A DNA stretch of 64,000 bases. Source: Micromonospora pattaloongensis (GTDB lineage Bacteria > Actinomycetota > Actinomycetes > Mycobacteriales > Micromonosporaceae). The notes below the pieces were generated by a model. That model searched no databases and was not told where the DNA came from. It saw only the letters and a program-made list of their open reading frames with translations. Each line of letters begins with the position of its first letter. Within the stretch, counting starts at the first letter, position 1. Below, in pieces: positions 15,317-24,423 of this stretch. Where the stretch lies: contig NZ_FNPH01000003.1 of assembly GCF_900107255.1 (NCBI RefSeq), positions 1 to 64,000 on the forward strand, in the 5' to 3' direction. The translations under genes were made by a program, and so were the position numbers.

Positions 15317-17287
15317 ATGCGCCGTCCGTACCTCGCTTCCCGCCTGGGGCGAAGCCCGCGCCGGCCGGTCGCGGCGCTCGCCGGCCTCGTGCTCGCCGCC
15401 GCCGTGCTGCCCGGCTGCTCCAGCGACGACGGGCCGGACTCGGCGCTCGACGCGTTCCTCGCCGGGTGGCCCACCGGCCAGCTCGACAAGCTCGGTTTCG
15501 TGACCGCCGCCGGGCAGCGGATCGCCGCGGGCGACGTCGCCGCCGAGCTCAAGCAGCTCTCCGGCGAGCTCGCCGACTCCCCGCCGAAGCTTCGGCGGTC
15601 CGGCGACGCGAAGGTCACCAACGACATCGCGACCGCGACGGTGGCGGTCGACTGGACGCTTCCCGGCGACGTGCACTGGCAGTACCCGACGACGGTGCGG
15701 CTCAAGCACGCCGACGACGGCGCCTGGCAGGTGGTCTGGGAGCCGACGGTCGTCCACGACAAACTCACCGACGGCGACCAGCTCGCGGTGCGGCGGCTGG
15801 CGTCGACCCGGGCGGCCATCCTCGACGGCGCCGGCAAACCGATCGTCACCGCGCGCCGGGTCGTCCAGGTCGGGGTGCAGCCCAGCGAGGTCACCGACCC
15901 GGCGGCGCTGACCCGGCAACTGGACGCCGCGTTCAAGGCGATCCGCCCCGCGATCAACCCGCCGATCGACGTCTCCGACCTGCCGAAGCGCCTCAGGGAG
16001 GCGAAGCCGGACGCCTTCGTCGAGGTGGTGACGCTGCGCGACGAGGCGTACCGGCAGATCAAGCCGCGCATCTACGACCTGCCCGGCACCAAGTTCCGGG
16101 ACGAGCAGCGCGACCTGGCGCCGACCCGCGAGTTCGCGCGGGCGCTGCTCGGCTCGGTGGACCCGGTGCAGAAGGCCGACATGGACGCCAGGCCCGGCAG
16201 GTTCGTGGCCGGTGATCTGGTGGGGCACGGTGGCCTGCAGGGGAGGTACGACGACCAGCTGCGGGGCACCCCCGGGGTCTCGGTGATCGTCGCCCGCAAG
16301 GGTCCCGACGGCGCGGTCACGCCGACCGACACCGAGGTCTTCCGGGCCGAGCCGAAGCCCGGCACGCCGGTGAGGACCACGCTGGACGTGGCGACCCAGA
16401 CCGCGGCCGACGCGGCGCTGCGCGGTGACCGGCACGTCAGCGCGCTGGTCGCGATGCGGATCAGCGACGGCGCGCTGGTGGCGGTCGCGAACGGACCGGA
16501 CGGCGGCGCGCAGAATCACGCGCTGACCGCGCAGGTGCCGCCGGGCTCGACGTTCAAGATGGTCAGCGCCCTCGGGCTGCTGGACCTCGGCGCGGTCGAC
16601 CTCGACACCCCGGTCGCCTGCCCGAAGACCTTCACCGTCGACGGCCGCTCGTTCAAGAACGCCAACAACTTCGCGCTCGGCACCGTGCCGTTCCGGGTCG
16701 ACTTCGCCCGGTCGTGCAACACGGCGTTCACCGCGCTCGCCCCGAAGCTCGGCGACCAGGGGCTCGCCGAGGCCGGCCGCAGCCTCGGCCTGGAGGGCTC
16801 CTGGACGCTCGGCGTGGACGCGTTCACCGGCAAGGTCTCCGCCGGCGGCTCCGCGGCCGAACGCGCCGCGGCGGCGTTCGGTCAGGGGACGACGGTGGTC
16901 AGTCCGGTCGCGATGGCGGCGGCGACCGCGGCGGTGGCGCGCGGCCACTGGCAGGCGCCGACGCTGCTGCGCGAACCGGCGCCCGGCGCGAAGGCGCCCG
17001 ACGGGCCGAAGCTGAAGGAGAGCTCCGTCGGGCCGCTGCGCACGATGATGCGGCAGGTGGTCACGGCCGGCACCGCGACGCAGTTGGCGACGGCGCCGGG
17101 CGGCCCGGTGTACGGCAAGACCGGCACCGCGGAGTACGACGACAATCCCGCGCACACGCACGCCTGGTTCGTCGGCTGGCAGGGCGACATCGCGTTCGCC
17201 GTCTTCGTCGAAAAGGGCGGCTCAAGCTCCGCCACCGCCGTCCCGATCGCCGTCCGCTTCCTCCGCGCCCTCGCCGCCGCCCGCTGA
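15317..17287 (+). CDS. Lipoprotein penicillin-binding transpeptidase (class B-like, NTF2-like MecA_N domain)
   Basis: A 656-residue cell-wall enzyme that cross-links peptidoglycan outside the membrane. A lipoprotein signal ends in AVLPGCSS. An NTF2-like MecA_N domain follows (about 40-155), then a PBP dimerisation-type region (about 160-330) and a transpeptidase domain. All three active-site motifs are present: Ser411 in STFK, SCN at 466-468 and KTGT at 601-604. ATG 15317 has GGAAGG 10 bp upstream. MecA_N domains are also found in low-affinity PBPs such as PBP2a. A role in intrinsic beta-lactam tolerance is possible but not shown. Confidence 0.88.
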   Translation: MRRPYLASRLGRSPRRPVAALAGLVLAAAVLPGCSSDDGPDSALDAFLAGWPTGQLDKLGFVTAAGQRIAAGDVAAELKQLSGELADSPPKLRRSGDAKVTNDIATATVAVDWTLPGDVHWQYPTTVRLKHADDGAWQVVWEPTVVHDKLTDGDQLAVRRLASTRAAILDGAGKPIVTARRVVQVGVQPSEVTDPAALTRQLDAAFKAIRPAINPPIDVSDLPKRLREAKPDAFVEVVTLRDEAYRQIKPRIYDLPGTKFRDEQRDLAPTREFARALLGSVDPVQKADMDARPGRFVAGDLVGHGGLQGRYDDQLRGTPGVSVIVARKGPDGAVTPTDTEVFRAEPKPGTPVRTTLDVATQTAADAALRGDRHVSALVAMRISDGALVAVANGPDGGAQNHALTAQVPPGSTFKMVSALGLLDLGAVDLDTPVACPKTFTVDGRSFKNANNFALGTVPFRVDFARSCNTAFTALAPKLGDQGLAEAGRSLGLEGSWTLGVDAFTGKVSAGGSAAERAAAAFGQGTTVVSPVAMAAATAAVARGHWQAPTLLREPAPGAKAPDGPKLKESSVGPLRTMMRQVVTAGTATQLATAPGGPVYGKTGTAEYDDNPAHTHAWFVGWQGDIAFAVFVEKGGSSSATAVPIAVRFLRALAAAR

Positions 17288-17358
17288 CCCCGTTCCCTGT
17301 CCCCGGTCGGCGCGAACGTCCCCGACCGGCGGTGGCGGGAGGCCGGGCGCGCGCCGGG

Positions 17359-18459
17359 CTAGGCGCCGGCGCCGCCGGTGGGCGTCGGGGGACGCCGGGG
17401 GGTGTCGAGGCCGGAGCGCGGGGCCGGGACGCCGTCGCCGGGGGTCGTGGGGCGGCGGAGGCGACCGGGGCCGACATCGGGGGGCGGGCCCACCGGGTCG
17501 GGGACCCGGGTCAGCGAGGCGGCCGGCAGCCGCATCGGCTCCGCCGCCGGGCCGCGCACCGGACCGAGGCCGGCGACGACCGTGGAGACGATCTCCGCCG
17601 CGTACGCCCCGTCCGGGTCGTAGTCCGGGTCGAAGACCGTCAGCTCCACGCCGAGGCAGTGCGGGGTGTCGACCAGGCCCGCGAGCAGCAGCTCGAGCTC
17701 GCCGAACGCGATGCCACCGGGCTCCGGCGCGTCGACGGCCGGCATGACCGCGGGGTCGAGCACGTCCACGTCCACGTGCACCCAGTAGCCCGCGCAGTCC
17801 GCGAGCTGGTCGCGGGCCCACTGCGCGCTGCGCGCCGGCCCCTCCGCACGCAGCGCCGGCACCGGCCGGTGGACGATCCCGGCCGCCTGCAGGTCCAGCC
17901 GGTACTCGTCCTGCGCCCGGATGCCGAGCACCACCACGTCGATGTCGCGGACGTACGGCCGGCGGCCCTCGATCGCGGCCAGGTCCGCCTGCCCCCGCCC
18001 GGTCACCAGGGCCAGGTCCTCCCCCGCGGCCGCGCCGACGTACGAGGCGTTGCCGGGGTGCCGGAAGTCGGAGTGCCCGTCGACGAACACCAGTCCGATC
18101 CGCCCGCCGACCGCCTCGCCGAGCCGGTGCATGGCGAGCGCGGAGCCGAGCAGGATCGAGCAGTCCCCGCCGAGCACCACCGGGAACTCGCCCGCGTCGA
18201 TGATGTCGCCGATCCGGTCGGCCAGCGCCACCGAATAGTGCGAGATCTGCCGGGCGTGGCTGACGCCGTCGCCGGGGCGCCAGTCCGCCGGGTCGTACCG
18301 GGGCGGGGTCAGGCAGCCGGCGTCGCGGGCGCCGAGCCGCGCCACCAGGCCGTGGTCGCGCAGCGCGCCGGGCGCCTTGGCGCAGCCCGGCACCGAGGTC
18401 TCGGTCGGCGGGCGCAGACCGAGGTTGGACGGTGCGTCGAGGACGGCGATCCGGCGCAT
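17359..18459 (-). CDS. Arginase/agmatinase-family protein with an altered first metal motif
   Basis: A 366-residue ureohydrolase-fold protein. Two of the three manganese motifs are canonical: DGHSD at 127-131 and DVDVLDP with Asp230 and Asp232. The first motif, normally GGDH, reads GGDC with Cys100 in place of the metal-binding His. This weakens one metal site or defines a subfamily. The last 45 residues are proline-rich and probably disordered. It starts 11 bp after the thioredoxin-TPR gene in the same direction. Arginase, agmatinase, guanidinobutyrase or formiminoglutamase activity cannot be distinguished from this sequence. Confidence 0.75.
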   Translation of the reverse strand: MRRIAVLDAPSNLGLRPPTETSVPGCAKAPGALRDHGLVARLGARDAGCLTPPRYDPADWRPGDGVSHARQISHYSVALADRIGDIIDAGEFPVVLGGDCSILLGSALAMHRLGEAVGGRIGLVFVDGHSDFRHPGNASYVGAAAGEDLALVTGRGQADLAAIEGRRPYVRDIDVVVLGIRAQDEYRLDLQAAGIVHRPVPALRAEGPARSAQWARDQLADCAGYWVHVDVDVLDPAVMPAVDAPEPGGIAFGELELLLAGLVDTPHCLGVELTVFDPDYDPDGAYAAEIVSTVVAGLGPVRGPAAEPMRLPAASLTRVPDPVGPPPDVGPGRLRRPTTPGDGVPAPRSGLDTPRRPPTPTGGAGA

Positions 18460-18470
18460 CGGCGTGGGCT

Positions 18471-19391
18471 TCAGAAGAGCGCGCTGGCGAGGGCCCGGCG
18501 GGCCGCCGCGACCGCGGGATCGTCGGGACCGGCCACCGTGAACAGCGAGACGAGATGTTTGCGGATGGTCTCCCGGTCGTCGCCGGCGCTCCGCCGGACC
18601 AGCGCGACCAGCCGGGCGTACGCCTGCTCGGCCTGCCCGCTGAGCACCTCGATGTCCGCGGCGAGCAGCTGCGCCGCGACGTCGTCCGGCTGCGCCTGCG
18701 CGGTGGCCATCGCCTGGCGCGGGTCGATCCCGGTCACTCGGCGGGCGAGCGAGACGTGCGCGAGCCCCGCCTCGGCCGCGGCGTCCGCCGGCGACTCCGC
18801 CAGGATCTTCTTGTACGCCTGCTCGGCGACGTCGAGATCGCCGGTGATCAGCGCCTCGTCCGCCTCGGCCAGCCGCGGGTCCTCGGGGGTCTCGACGGCC
18901 ACGCCGGCGGCCTTGCACACCGCGTCGACCCACTGCCGCAGCTGCGCCTCGGGTACCACCCCGGAGAACGCGTCGATCGGCTGCCCGCCGACGACCGCGT
19001 ACACCATCGGGATGCCCTGGACCCGGAACATCTGGGCCAGCCGCGGGTTGGCGTCGACGTCCACCTTCGCGAGGACCCACGCGCCCCCGGCCTCGACCGC
19101 CAGCCGCTCCAGCACCGGCGACAGCTGCTTGCAGGGCTCGCACCACTCGGCCCAGAAGTCGACCACCACCGGCGTGGTCAGCGACCGCTCCAGCACCTCG
19201 GACTGGAACGTCGCCTCCGTGACGTCGATCACCGCGACGCCGCCGCCCGGGGTGGGCGCGGCCGCGGGAGCCGAGGGAGTGCCCGGGGCGTCCGCCGCGG
19301 GACGGGGCGCGGCCTGCGCGGTGCTGCGCAACGCGCTGAGGTCCACCGCGCCGCGGGTGAAAATCGACGGGGTCGTGCGTGGGTCGCTCAT
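18471..19391 (-). CDS. Thioredoxin-domain TPR co-chaperone (YbbN/CnoX-like)
   Basis: A 306-residue cytoplasmic protein. A proline/alanine-rich leader (1-50) is followed by a thioredoxin domain with active site WCEPC (Cys84, Cys87) at about 52-160 and a helical tetratricopeptide-like tail at about 165-300. This is the layout of CnoX/YbbN, a holdase that guards client proteins. The complete CxxC suggests that redox activity is retained, unlike E. coli YbbN. The ATG is followed downstream by the arginase-family gene, probably on one transcript. Confidence 0.85.
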   Translation of the reverse strand: MSDPRTTPSIFTRGAVDLSALRSTAQAAPRPAADAPGTPSAPAAAPTPGGGVAVIDVTEATFQSEVLERSLTTPVVVDFWAEWCEPCKQLSPVLERLAVEAGGAWVLAKVDVDANPRLAQMFRVQGIPMVYAVVGGQPIDAFSGVVPEAQLRQWVDAVCKAAGVAVETPEDPRLAEADEALITGDLDVAEQAYKKILAESPADAAAEAGLAHVSLARRVTGIDPRQAMATAQAQPDDVAAQLLAADIEVLSGQAEQAYARLVALVRRSAGDDRETIRKHLVSLFTVAGPDDPAVAAARRALASALF

Positions 19392-19484
19392 GGTTACCTA
19401 GTCTCGCATGCGGTACGGCCAACCCTCACCGTCTCTTTGCCGACCCTTGACGCCGCCCCCGGCGTGGCGCGGCGGCCCGGCGGT

Positions 19485-21173
19485 TCAGAATCGCGCGGGC
19501 TCCCGGTAGACGCCCCACTCCGCGCGCAACGCGTCGCAGATCTCGCCGAGCGTCGCCTCGACCCGCACCGCGTCCAACATCGCCGGGATCATGTTCTCCT
19601 CGGTCCGCGCCACCGCGACCATCCGGCTCAGGGCGGCGTCCACCGCGCCCTGGTCGCGCCCGCGCTTCCGCTCGGCCAGCACCCGCTTCTGCTCGATCTC
19701 GACCTCGTGCGAGATGCGCAGGATCTCGAGCTCCTTGGCGACGGTGCCGGTGTGGCAGTTGACGCCGACGATCTTCTTGTCGCCCTTCTCCAGGGCCTGC
19801 TGGTAGACGAAGGCCGATTCGGCGATCTGGCCGGTGAACCAGCCGTCCTCGATGCCACGCAGGATGCCGGAGGTCATCGGGCCGATGCGGTGCGGGCCGT
19901 CGCCGCCGAGCTCGCGGATACGCGCGAAGATCGCTTCCGCCTCCGCCTCGATGGCGTCGGTGAGCGCCTCGACGTACCAGGAGCCGCCCAGCGGGTCGGC
20001 CACGTTGGTCACGCCGGTCTCCTCCATCAGCACCTGCTGCGTGCGGAGCGCGATCTCGGCGGACTCGTCCGTGGGGAGCGCGAGGGTCTCGTCCAGCGCG
20101 TTGGTGTGCAGCGAGTTGGTGCCGCCGAGCACCGCCGCGAGCGCCTCGACGGCGGTGCGCACCACGTTGTTGACCGGCTGCTGCGCCGTCAACGACACCC
20201 CGGCGGTCTGGGTGTGGAACCGCAGCCAGAGCGCCTTCTCGCTGGTGGCGCCGTACACGTCGCGCAGCCACCGCGCCCAGATCCGGCGGGCGGCCCGGAA
20301 CTTGGCGATCTCCTCGAAGAAGTCGACGTGCGAGTCGAAGAAGAAGCTCAGGCCGGGGGCGAAGACGTTCACGTCCAGGCCGCGGGAGAGTCCCAGCTCG
20401 ACGTAGCCGAAGCCGTCGGCGAGGGTGTACGCCAGCTCCTGCGCGGCCGTCGCGCCGGCCTCCCGGATGTGGTAGCCGGAGACCGACAGCGGCTTGTAGC
20501 GCGGGATCTCGCGGGCGCAGTACTCCATCAGGTCGCCGATCAGACGCAGGTGCGGCTCCGGGTCGAAGAGCCACTCCTTCTGCGCGATGTACTCCTTGAA
20601 GATGTCGGTCTGCAGCGTGCCGTCCAGGGTGGAGAGGTCCGCGCCCTGGCGTTCGGCGGCGACCAGGTACATGCAGAAGACCGGCACGGCGGGCCCGGAA
20701 ATGGTCATCGAGGTGGTGACGCCGGCCAGGTCGATGCCGTCGAAGAGCACGTCCATGTCGGCCGCCGAGTCGACCGCCACGCCGCAGTGCCCGACCTCGC
20801 CCAACGACTGCGGGTCGTCGGAGTCGCGCCCCATCAGGGTCGGCATGTCGAAGGCCACCGACAGCCCGCCGCCGCCCGCGCCGAGGATCATCTTGTAGCG
20901 CTCGTTGGTCTGCCGCGCGTTGCCGAAGCCGGCGAACTGCCGGATGGTCCAGGTCCGGCCGCGGTAGCCGGTCGGATAGAGGCCCCGGGTGTACGGGTAC
21001 TCGCCGGGCCAGCCGATCCGCGCGAAGCCGGGCACGTCGAGGCCGGGCGGCGGGCCGTACACCGGCTCGACGGGCATGCCGGACAGCGTCGTGAAGTCCG
21101 CGTCCCGCTTGCGGGCCGCGTCGTAACGGGCCTGCCAGCGCTCGCGACCGGCGGCGATCTCGTGGGCGTCCAT
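19485..21173 (-). CDS. icmA: Isobutyryl-CoA mutase large subunit
   Basis: A 562-residue adenosylcobalamin-dependent mutase catalytic subunit without a B12-binding domain, the length expected of IcmA rather than methylmalonyl-CoA mutase. Two positions known to set substrate choice are diagnostic: Phe80 in TIRQFAGFG, where methylmalonyl-CoA mutase has Tyr, and Gln198 in FKEYIAQKE, where it has Arg. It should convert isobutyryl-CoA and n-butyryl-CoA, linking valine and butyrate metabolism. It needs a separate small IcmB subunit, which is not in this window. A strong AAGGAGGAG ribosome site precedes the ATG, and a candidate acyl-CoA operator lies 52 bp upstream. The meaB gene follows upstream on the same strand. 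Confidence 0.9.
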   Translation of the reverse strand: MDAHEIAAGRERWQARYDAARKRDADFTTLSGMPVEPVYGPPPGLDVPGFARIGWPGEYPYTRGLYPTGYRGRTWTIRQFAGFGNARQTNERYKMILGAGGGGLSVAFDMPTLMGRDSDDPQSLGEVGHCGVAVDSAADMDVLFDGIDLAGVTTSMTISGPAVPVFCMYLVAAERQGADLSTLDGTLQTDIFKEYIAQKEWLFDPEPHLRLIGDLMEYCAREIPRYKPLSVSGYHIREAGATAAQELAYTLADGFGYVELGLSRGLDVNVFAPGLSFFFDSHVDFFEEIAKFRAARRIWARWLRDVYGATSEKALWLRFHTQTAGVSLTAQQPVNNVVRTAVEALAAVLGGTNSLHTNALDETLALPTDESAEIALRTQQVLMEETGVTNVADPLGGSWYVEALTDAIEAEAEAIFARIRELGGDGPHRIGPMTSGILRGIEDGWFTGQIAESAFVYQQALEKGDKKIVGVNCHTGTVAKELEILRISHEVEIEQKRVLAERKRGRDQGAVDAALSRMVAVARTEENMIPAMLDAVRVEATLGEICDALRAEWGVYREPARF

Positions 21174-21224
21174 CCGGGGGCTCCTCCTTGAGTCCTCGAC
21201 CTGCGTCGAGTCTAGAGGAACCTC

Positions 21225-21240
21225 CTGAACGATCGCTAAG
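21225..21240 (-). promoter_or_regulatory. Candidate acyl-CoA regulon operator, icmA site
   Basis: On the minus strand this reads CTTAGCGATCGTTCAG, nearly identical to sites before the two hydroxybutyryl-CoA dehydrogenase genes. It begins 52 bp upstream of icmA. A perfect palindrome, TACCGGCCGGTA at 21249-21260, lies directly beside it and resembles the ccr and ecm sites. Confidence 0.6.
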
Positions 21241-21328
21241 TTCTACGCTACCGGCCGGTAACGCCTCACGCCTCGACGGCCGGGGCCGGCAGCTCGACGT
21301 CGTCGACCGGGACGTTCACCTGCGTCGG

Positions 21329-22303
21329 TCAGTCCACGGCCAGGTCGTCGAGCAGCTGGCGGGCGGCGGCGTACGGGTCGAGTTGGCCGGCGGCGACCCG
21401 ACCGGCGAGCGCCGCCAGACCCGTACCCTCGCGCAGCGATCCCATCCGGGCGCGCAGCACGCCCAGCGCGATCGCCTCGATCTCGGCGGCGGCCCGCGCC
21501 TCCCGGCGCCGGCGCAGCTCGCCGTGCTCCACCAGCCAGCCGCCGTGCTTGTCGACCGCGGTTACGATGTCGTCGATGCCCTCACCACGCGCCGCGACCG
21601 CGCGCACCACCTGAGGCCGCCACTCGCCCGGCCCGCGCTCGCCGAGTCCGATCATGCCCTGGATGTCGCGGTACGTGGCGTCGGCGCCGTCCCGGTCGGC
21701 CTTGTTCACCACGAAGACGTCTGCGATCTCCAGGATGCCGGCCTTGACGGCCTGGATGGCGTCGCCCATGCCGGGGGCCAGCAGCACCAGGGTGGTGTCG
21801 GCCAGCGACGCGACCTCGACCTCGGCCTGCCCGACGCCGACCGTCTCGATCAGCACCACGTCGCAGCCGGCGCCCTCGAGCACCCGCACCGCCTGCGGCG
21901 TCGCCGCCGACAGCCCGCCGAGGTGGCCGCGGCTGGACATCGATCGGATGTAGACACCCGGGTCGGTGGCGTGGTCCTGCATGCGCACCCGGTCGCCGAG
22001 GATGGCGCCCCCGGTGTACGGGCTCGACGGGTCGACCGCCAGCACGCCGACCCGGTGACCCTGCGCGCGCAGCGCCCGGACCAGCTCGTTCGTCGTCGTG
22101 GACTTGCCGACGCCGGGCGAGCCGGTCAGCCCGACGACCCGGGCCCGGCCGGTGTGCGGGGCGAGCGCCGCCGCGAGCTCGGGCAGCACCTCGTCGCCGG
22201 ACTCCACGAGCGTGATGAGCCGGGCCACGGCGCGGGCGTCGCCCTCACGGGCCCGCTCGACGAGCATCGGGACGTCCCGGCTGCGTCGCACCGATGCGCT
22301 CAT
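21329..22303 (-). CDS. meaB: Methylmalonyl-CoA mutase-associated GTPase MeaB
   Basis: A 324-residue G3E-family GTPase that guards loading and reactivation of adenosylcobalamin mutases. The P-loop GSPGVGKST lies at residues 61-69, the Mg-binding VDPSSPYTGGAILGDRVRM stretch follows, and NKADRDGAD is the guanine-specificity motif. The C-terminal dimerisation arm is present. Its position next to icmA suggests service to IcmA/IcmB, but it may also serve the ethylmalonyl-CoA mutase at 54.8-56.8 kb. About 150 bp separate it from icmA, so icmA can be transcribed on its own. Confidence 0.92.
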   Translation of the reverse strand: MSASVRRSRDVPMLVERAREGDARAVARLITLVESGDEVLPELAAALAPHTGRARVVGLTGSPGVGKSTTTNELVRALRAQGHRVGVLAVDPSSPYTGGAILGDRVRMQDHATDPGVYIRSMSSRGHLGGLSAATPQAVRVLEGAGCDVVLIETVGVGQAEVEVASLADTTLVLLAPGMGDAIQAVKAGILEIADVFVVNKADRDGADATYRDIQGMIGLGERGPGEWRPQVVRAVAARGEGIDDIVTAVDKHGGWLVEHGELRRRREARAAAEIEAIALGVLRARMGSLREGTGLAALAGRVAAGQLDPYAAARQLLDDLAVD

Positions 22304-22319
22304 GCCACCCCGATCCGTC

Positions 22320-22354
22320 GATCGTCGAGGCCGCGGCCCGCGGCCTCGACGATC
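22320..22354 (-). terminator. Strong hairpin between thiolase and meaB
   Basis: Two perfectly complementary 16-base arms at 22320-22335 and 22339-22354 face each other across a GCC loop. They sit between the thiolase stop and the meaB start, so this hairpin should end the thiolase transcript and insulate meaB. Confidence 0.7.
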
Positions 22355-22373
22355 ATCGCAACCGCCGTCCGCG

Positions 22374-23558
22374 TCACGCCCCGGGCACCCGGATGATCAG
22401 CGCGTCGCCCTGACCGCCGCCACCGCAGAGCGCGGCCGCGCCGGTGCCGCCGCCGCGGCGCTTGAGCTCCAGCGCGAGCGTGAGCACCAGACGCGCCCCG
22501 GACATGCCGATCGGGTGGCCCAGCGCGATCGCGCCGCCGTTGACGTTGACGATCTCACCGCTGACGCCGAGGTCGCGAGTGGACTGGATGCCGACCGCCG
22601 CGAACGCCTCGTTGATCTCGATCAGGTCGAGGTCAGCCACGGTCAGCCCTTCCTTCTTCAGCGCGTGGTTGATCGCGTTGGAGGGCTGGGAATGCAGCGA
22701 GTTGTCCGGGCCGGCCACGTTGCCGTGCGCGCCGATCTCGGCGAGCCAGGTCAGCCCCAGCTCCTCGGCCTTCGCCCGGCTCATCACCACGACCGCGCAG
22801 GCGCCGTCGGAGATCGGCGAGGAGCTGCCGGCGGTGATGGTGCCGTCGGAGGCGAAGGCCGGACGCAGCTTGCCGAGCGACTCGGCGGTGGTGTCCGGGC
22901 GGATTCCCTCGTCCTCGCTCACCACGATCGGGTCGCCCTTGCGCTGCGCGATGCTGACCGGGGCGATTTCCTCGGCGAACGCGCCGTTCTTCTGGGCGGC
23001 GGCGGCGCGCTGGTGGCTGGCGGCGGCGAACGCGTCCTGCTCCGCGCGGCTGATCCCGTGCTTGGCGCCGTGGCGTTCGGTGGACTCCCCCATCGAGCAG
23101 CAGTCCCACGCGTCGGTCAGGCCGTCGAGCGCCATGTGGTCCTTGATCACCACGTCGCCGTATTTGTAGCCGGCGCGCTGGCCGAGCAGCAGGTGCGGGG
23201 CGTTGGTCATCGACTCCATACCGCCGGCGACCACGATGTCGAACTCGCCGGCCCGGATGAGCTGGTCGGCCAGGGCGATCGCGTCGAGGCCGGAGAGGCA
23301 CACCTTGTTGATGGTGAGCGCGGGGACGTTCATCGGGATGCCGGCCTCGACGGCCGCCTGCCGGGCCGGAATCTGGCCGGCGCCGGCCTGCAGCACCTGG
23401 CCCATGATCGTGTACTGGACCTGCTCGGGGGCGACCCCGGCGCGCTCCAGCGCGGCCTTGATCGCGATCGCGCCGAGCGTGGTCGCCGGGAGGTCCTTCA
23501 GGGTGCCGAGCAGCCGACCCATCGGGGTACGCGCGCCGCTGACGATCACCGAGCTCAT
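22374..23558 (-). CDS. Acetyl-CoA C-acetyltransferase (thiolase)
   Basis: A 394-residue biosynthetic-type thiolase that condenses two acetyl-CoA into acetoacetyl-CoA, the entry step for butyryl-CoA and the ethylmalonyl-CoA pathway. The nucleophile is Cys87 in [26 protein letters not shown] carries the catalytic His, and the second Cys is in [14 protein letters not shown] 23558 has GGAGG 9 bp upstream. It diverges from the epimerase gene, and a shared candidate operator lies in the 75-bp gap, so the two genes can be co-regulated. A strong hairpin follows the stop codon. Confidence 0.92.
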   Translation of the reverse strand: MSSVIVSGARTPMGRLLGTLKDLPATTLGAIAIKAALERAGVAPEQVQYTIMGQVLQAGAGQIPARQAAVEAGIPMNVPALTINKVCLSGLDAIALADQLIRAGEFDIVVAGGMESMTNAPHLLLGQRAGYKYGDVVIKDHMALDGLTDAWDCCSMGESTERHGAKHGISRAEQDAFAAASHQRAAAAQKNGAFAEEIAPVSIAQRKGDPIVVSEDEGIRPDTTAESLGKLRPAFASDGTITAGSSSPISDGACAVVVMSRAKAEELGLTWLAEIGAHGNVAGPDNSLHSQPSNAINHALKKEGLTVADLDLIEINEAFAAVGIQSTRDLGVSGEIVNVNGGAIALGHPIGMSGARLVLTLALELKRRGGGTGAAALCGGGGQGDALIIRVPGA

Positions 23559-23604
23559 GGGATACCGCCTCCGCACAATGGGACGGGCCGGGGGGCCGGC
23601 GCCA

Positions 23605-23620
23605 CTTAACGATGGTTCGG
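23605..23620 (-). promoter_or_regulatory. Candidate acyl-CoA regulon operator, thiolase/epimerase site
   Basis: CTTAACGATGGTTCGG matches the shared consensus at 13 of 16 positions. It lies between the divergent thiolase and epimerase starts, 47 bp from one and 14 bp from the other. It is the weakest match of the six. Confidence 0.5.
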
Positions 23621-23633
23621 TCAGACTAACGCC

Positions 23634-24128
23634 ATGGCTGACAACTCCCCCGCCGAGTCCGCTGCGGACTATCTCACAGCGGTGCCGGCAGACAGCATCG
23701 GAATCCTTCGCATCGATCACGTGGGCGTCGCCGTGGCCGACCTCGACGCCGCGATCGAGTTCTACGGCCGGGTCTTCGGCATGCGCTGCGTGCATGTCGA
23801 GACGAACGAGGAGCAGGGCGTACGCGAGGCGATGATGGCGGTCGGACCGTCCACCGAGGGCGGCTGCGTGCAACTGCTCGCCCCGCTCTCCCCCGCCTCC
23901 ACGATCGCGAAATTCCTCGACCGCAACGGGCCGGGCGTACAGCAGGTCGCGTACACGGTGACGGATGTCGACGCGGCGTGCGCGGCGCTGCGCGAACGCG
24001 GGATGCGGCTGCTCTACGAGACGCCGCGCCGGGGCACGGCCGGCTCGCGGATCAACTTCGTGCACCCGAAGGACGCCGGCGGCGTGCTCGTCGAGCTGGT
24101 CGAGCCGGCGTCCCGGGCCGCGCACTGA
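23634..24128 (+). CDS. mce: Methylmalonyl/ethylmalonyl-CoA epimerase
   Basis: A 164-residue vicinal-oxygen-chelate protein that interconverts the 2R and 2S forms of methylmalonyl-CoA, and of ethylmalonyl-CoA in the ethylmalonyl-CoA pathway. The two beta-alpha-beta modules begin at [14 protein letters not shown] and [14 protein letters not shown]. Metal ligands expected from the family are the His of IDHVGV, a Gln in GGCVQLLAP and the late Glu in VLVELVEP. The position where many epimerases have His in the second module reads VQQVAY, with Gln. A 24-residue leader precedes the domain. It sits between thiolase and ccr, so a role with Ccr and Ecm is likely. Confidence 0.88.
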   Translation: MADNSPAESAADYLTAVPADSIGILRIDHVGVAVADLDAAIEFYGRVFGMRCVHVETNEEQGVREAMMAVGPSTEGGCVQLLAPLSPASTIAKFLDRNGPGVQQVAYTVTDVDAACAALRERGMRLLYETPRRGTAGSRINFVHPKDAGGVLVELVEPASRAAH

Positions 24129-24132
24129 CGTC

Positions 24133-24174
24133 GGATCCCGGGTGGCGCACCGACCTCCGCGTCACCCGGGATCC
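24133..24174 (+). terminator. Hairpin after the epimerase gene
   Basis: Arms of 15 bases at 24133-24147 and 24160-24174 pair with a single G-U wobble across a 12-base loop, just after the epimerase stop. This would separate epimerase from ccr transcription. Confidence 0.65.
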
Positions 24175-24274
24175 GGGGGGGCGGGGCCGCGACGCGGGAA
24201 GCGGAGCGCGGAAACGCGTCAATGAGCAGCTTCGCGCACGGGCCGATGCAGTTTTTCACAACCGGCTTCCCGAC

Positions 24275-24290
24275 CCTAGCTACCGTTCAG
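24275..24290 (+). promoter_or_regulatory. Candidate acyl-CoA regulon operator, ccr site
   Basis: CCTAGCTACCGTTCAG lies in the 250-bp space before ccr and shares GTTCAG and the CTAG half with the other sites. Its right-hand extension TAACG also matches the palindrome beside the icmA site. About 133 bp separate it from the GTG start, so ccr would have a long leader. Confidence 0.55.
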
Positions 24291-24423
24291 TAACGTCGCC
24301 TCAACACCGTCGTTACCGGCCCCGATGCGTCGTTCGTCCCCTCGCCGGCGACGCCACGAGCCGTTCCCAGAGCCATACGCCGCAGCGGCGCCCGGCCGCG
24401 GCGCGGACGAAGTGGAGGTCACC

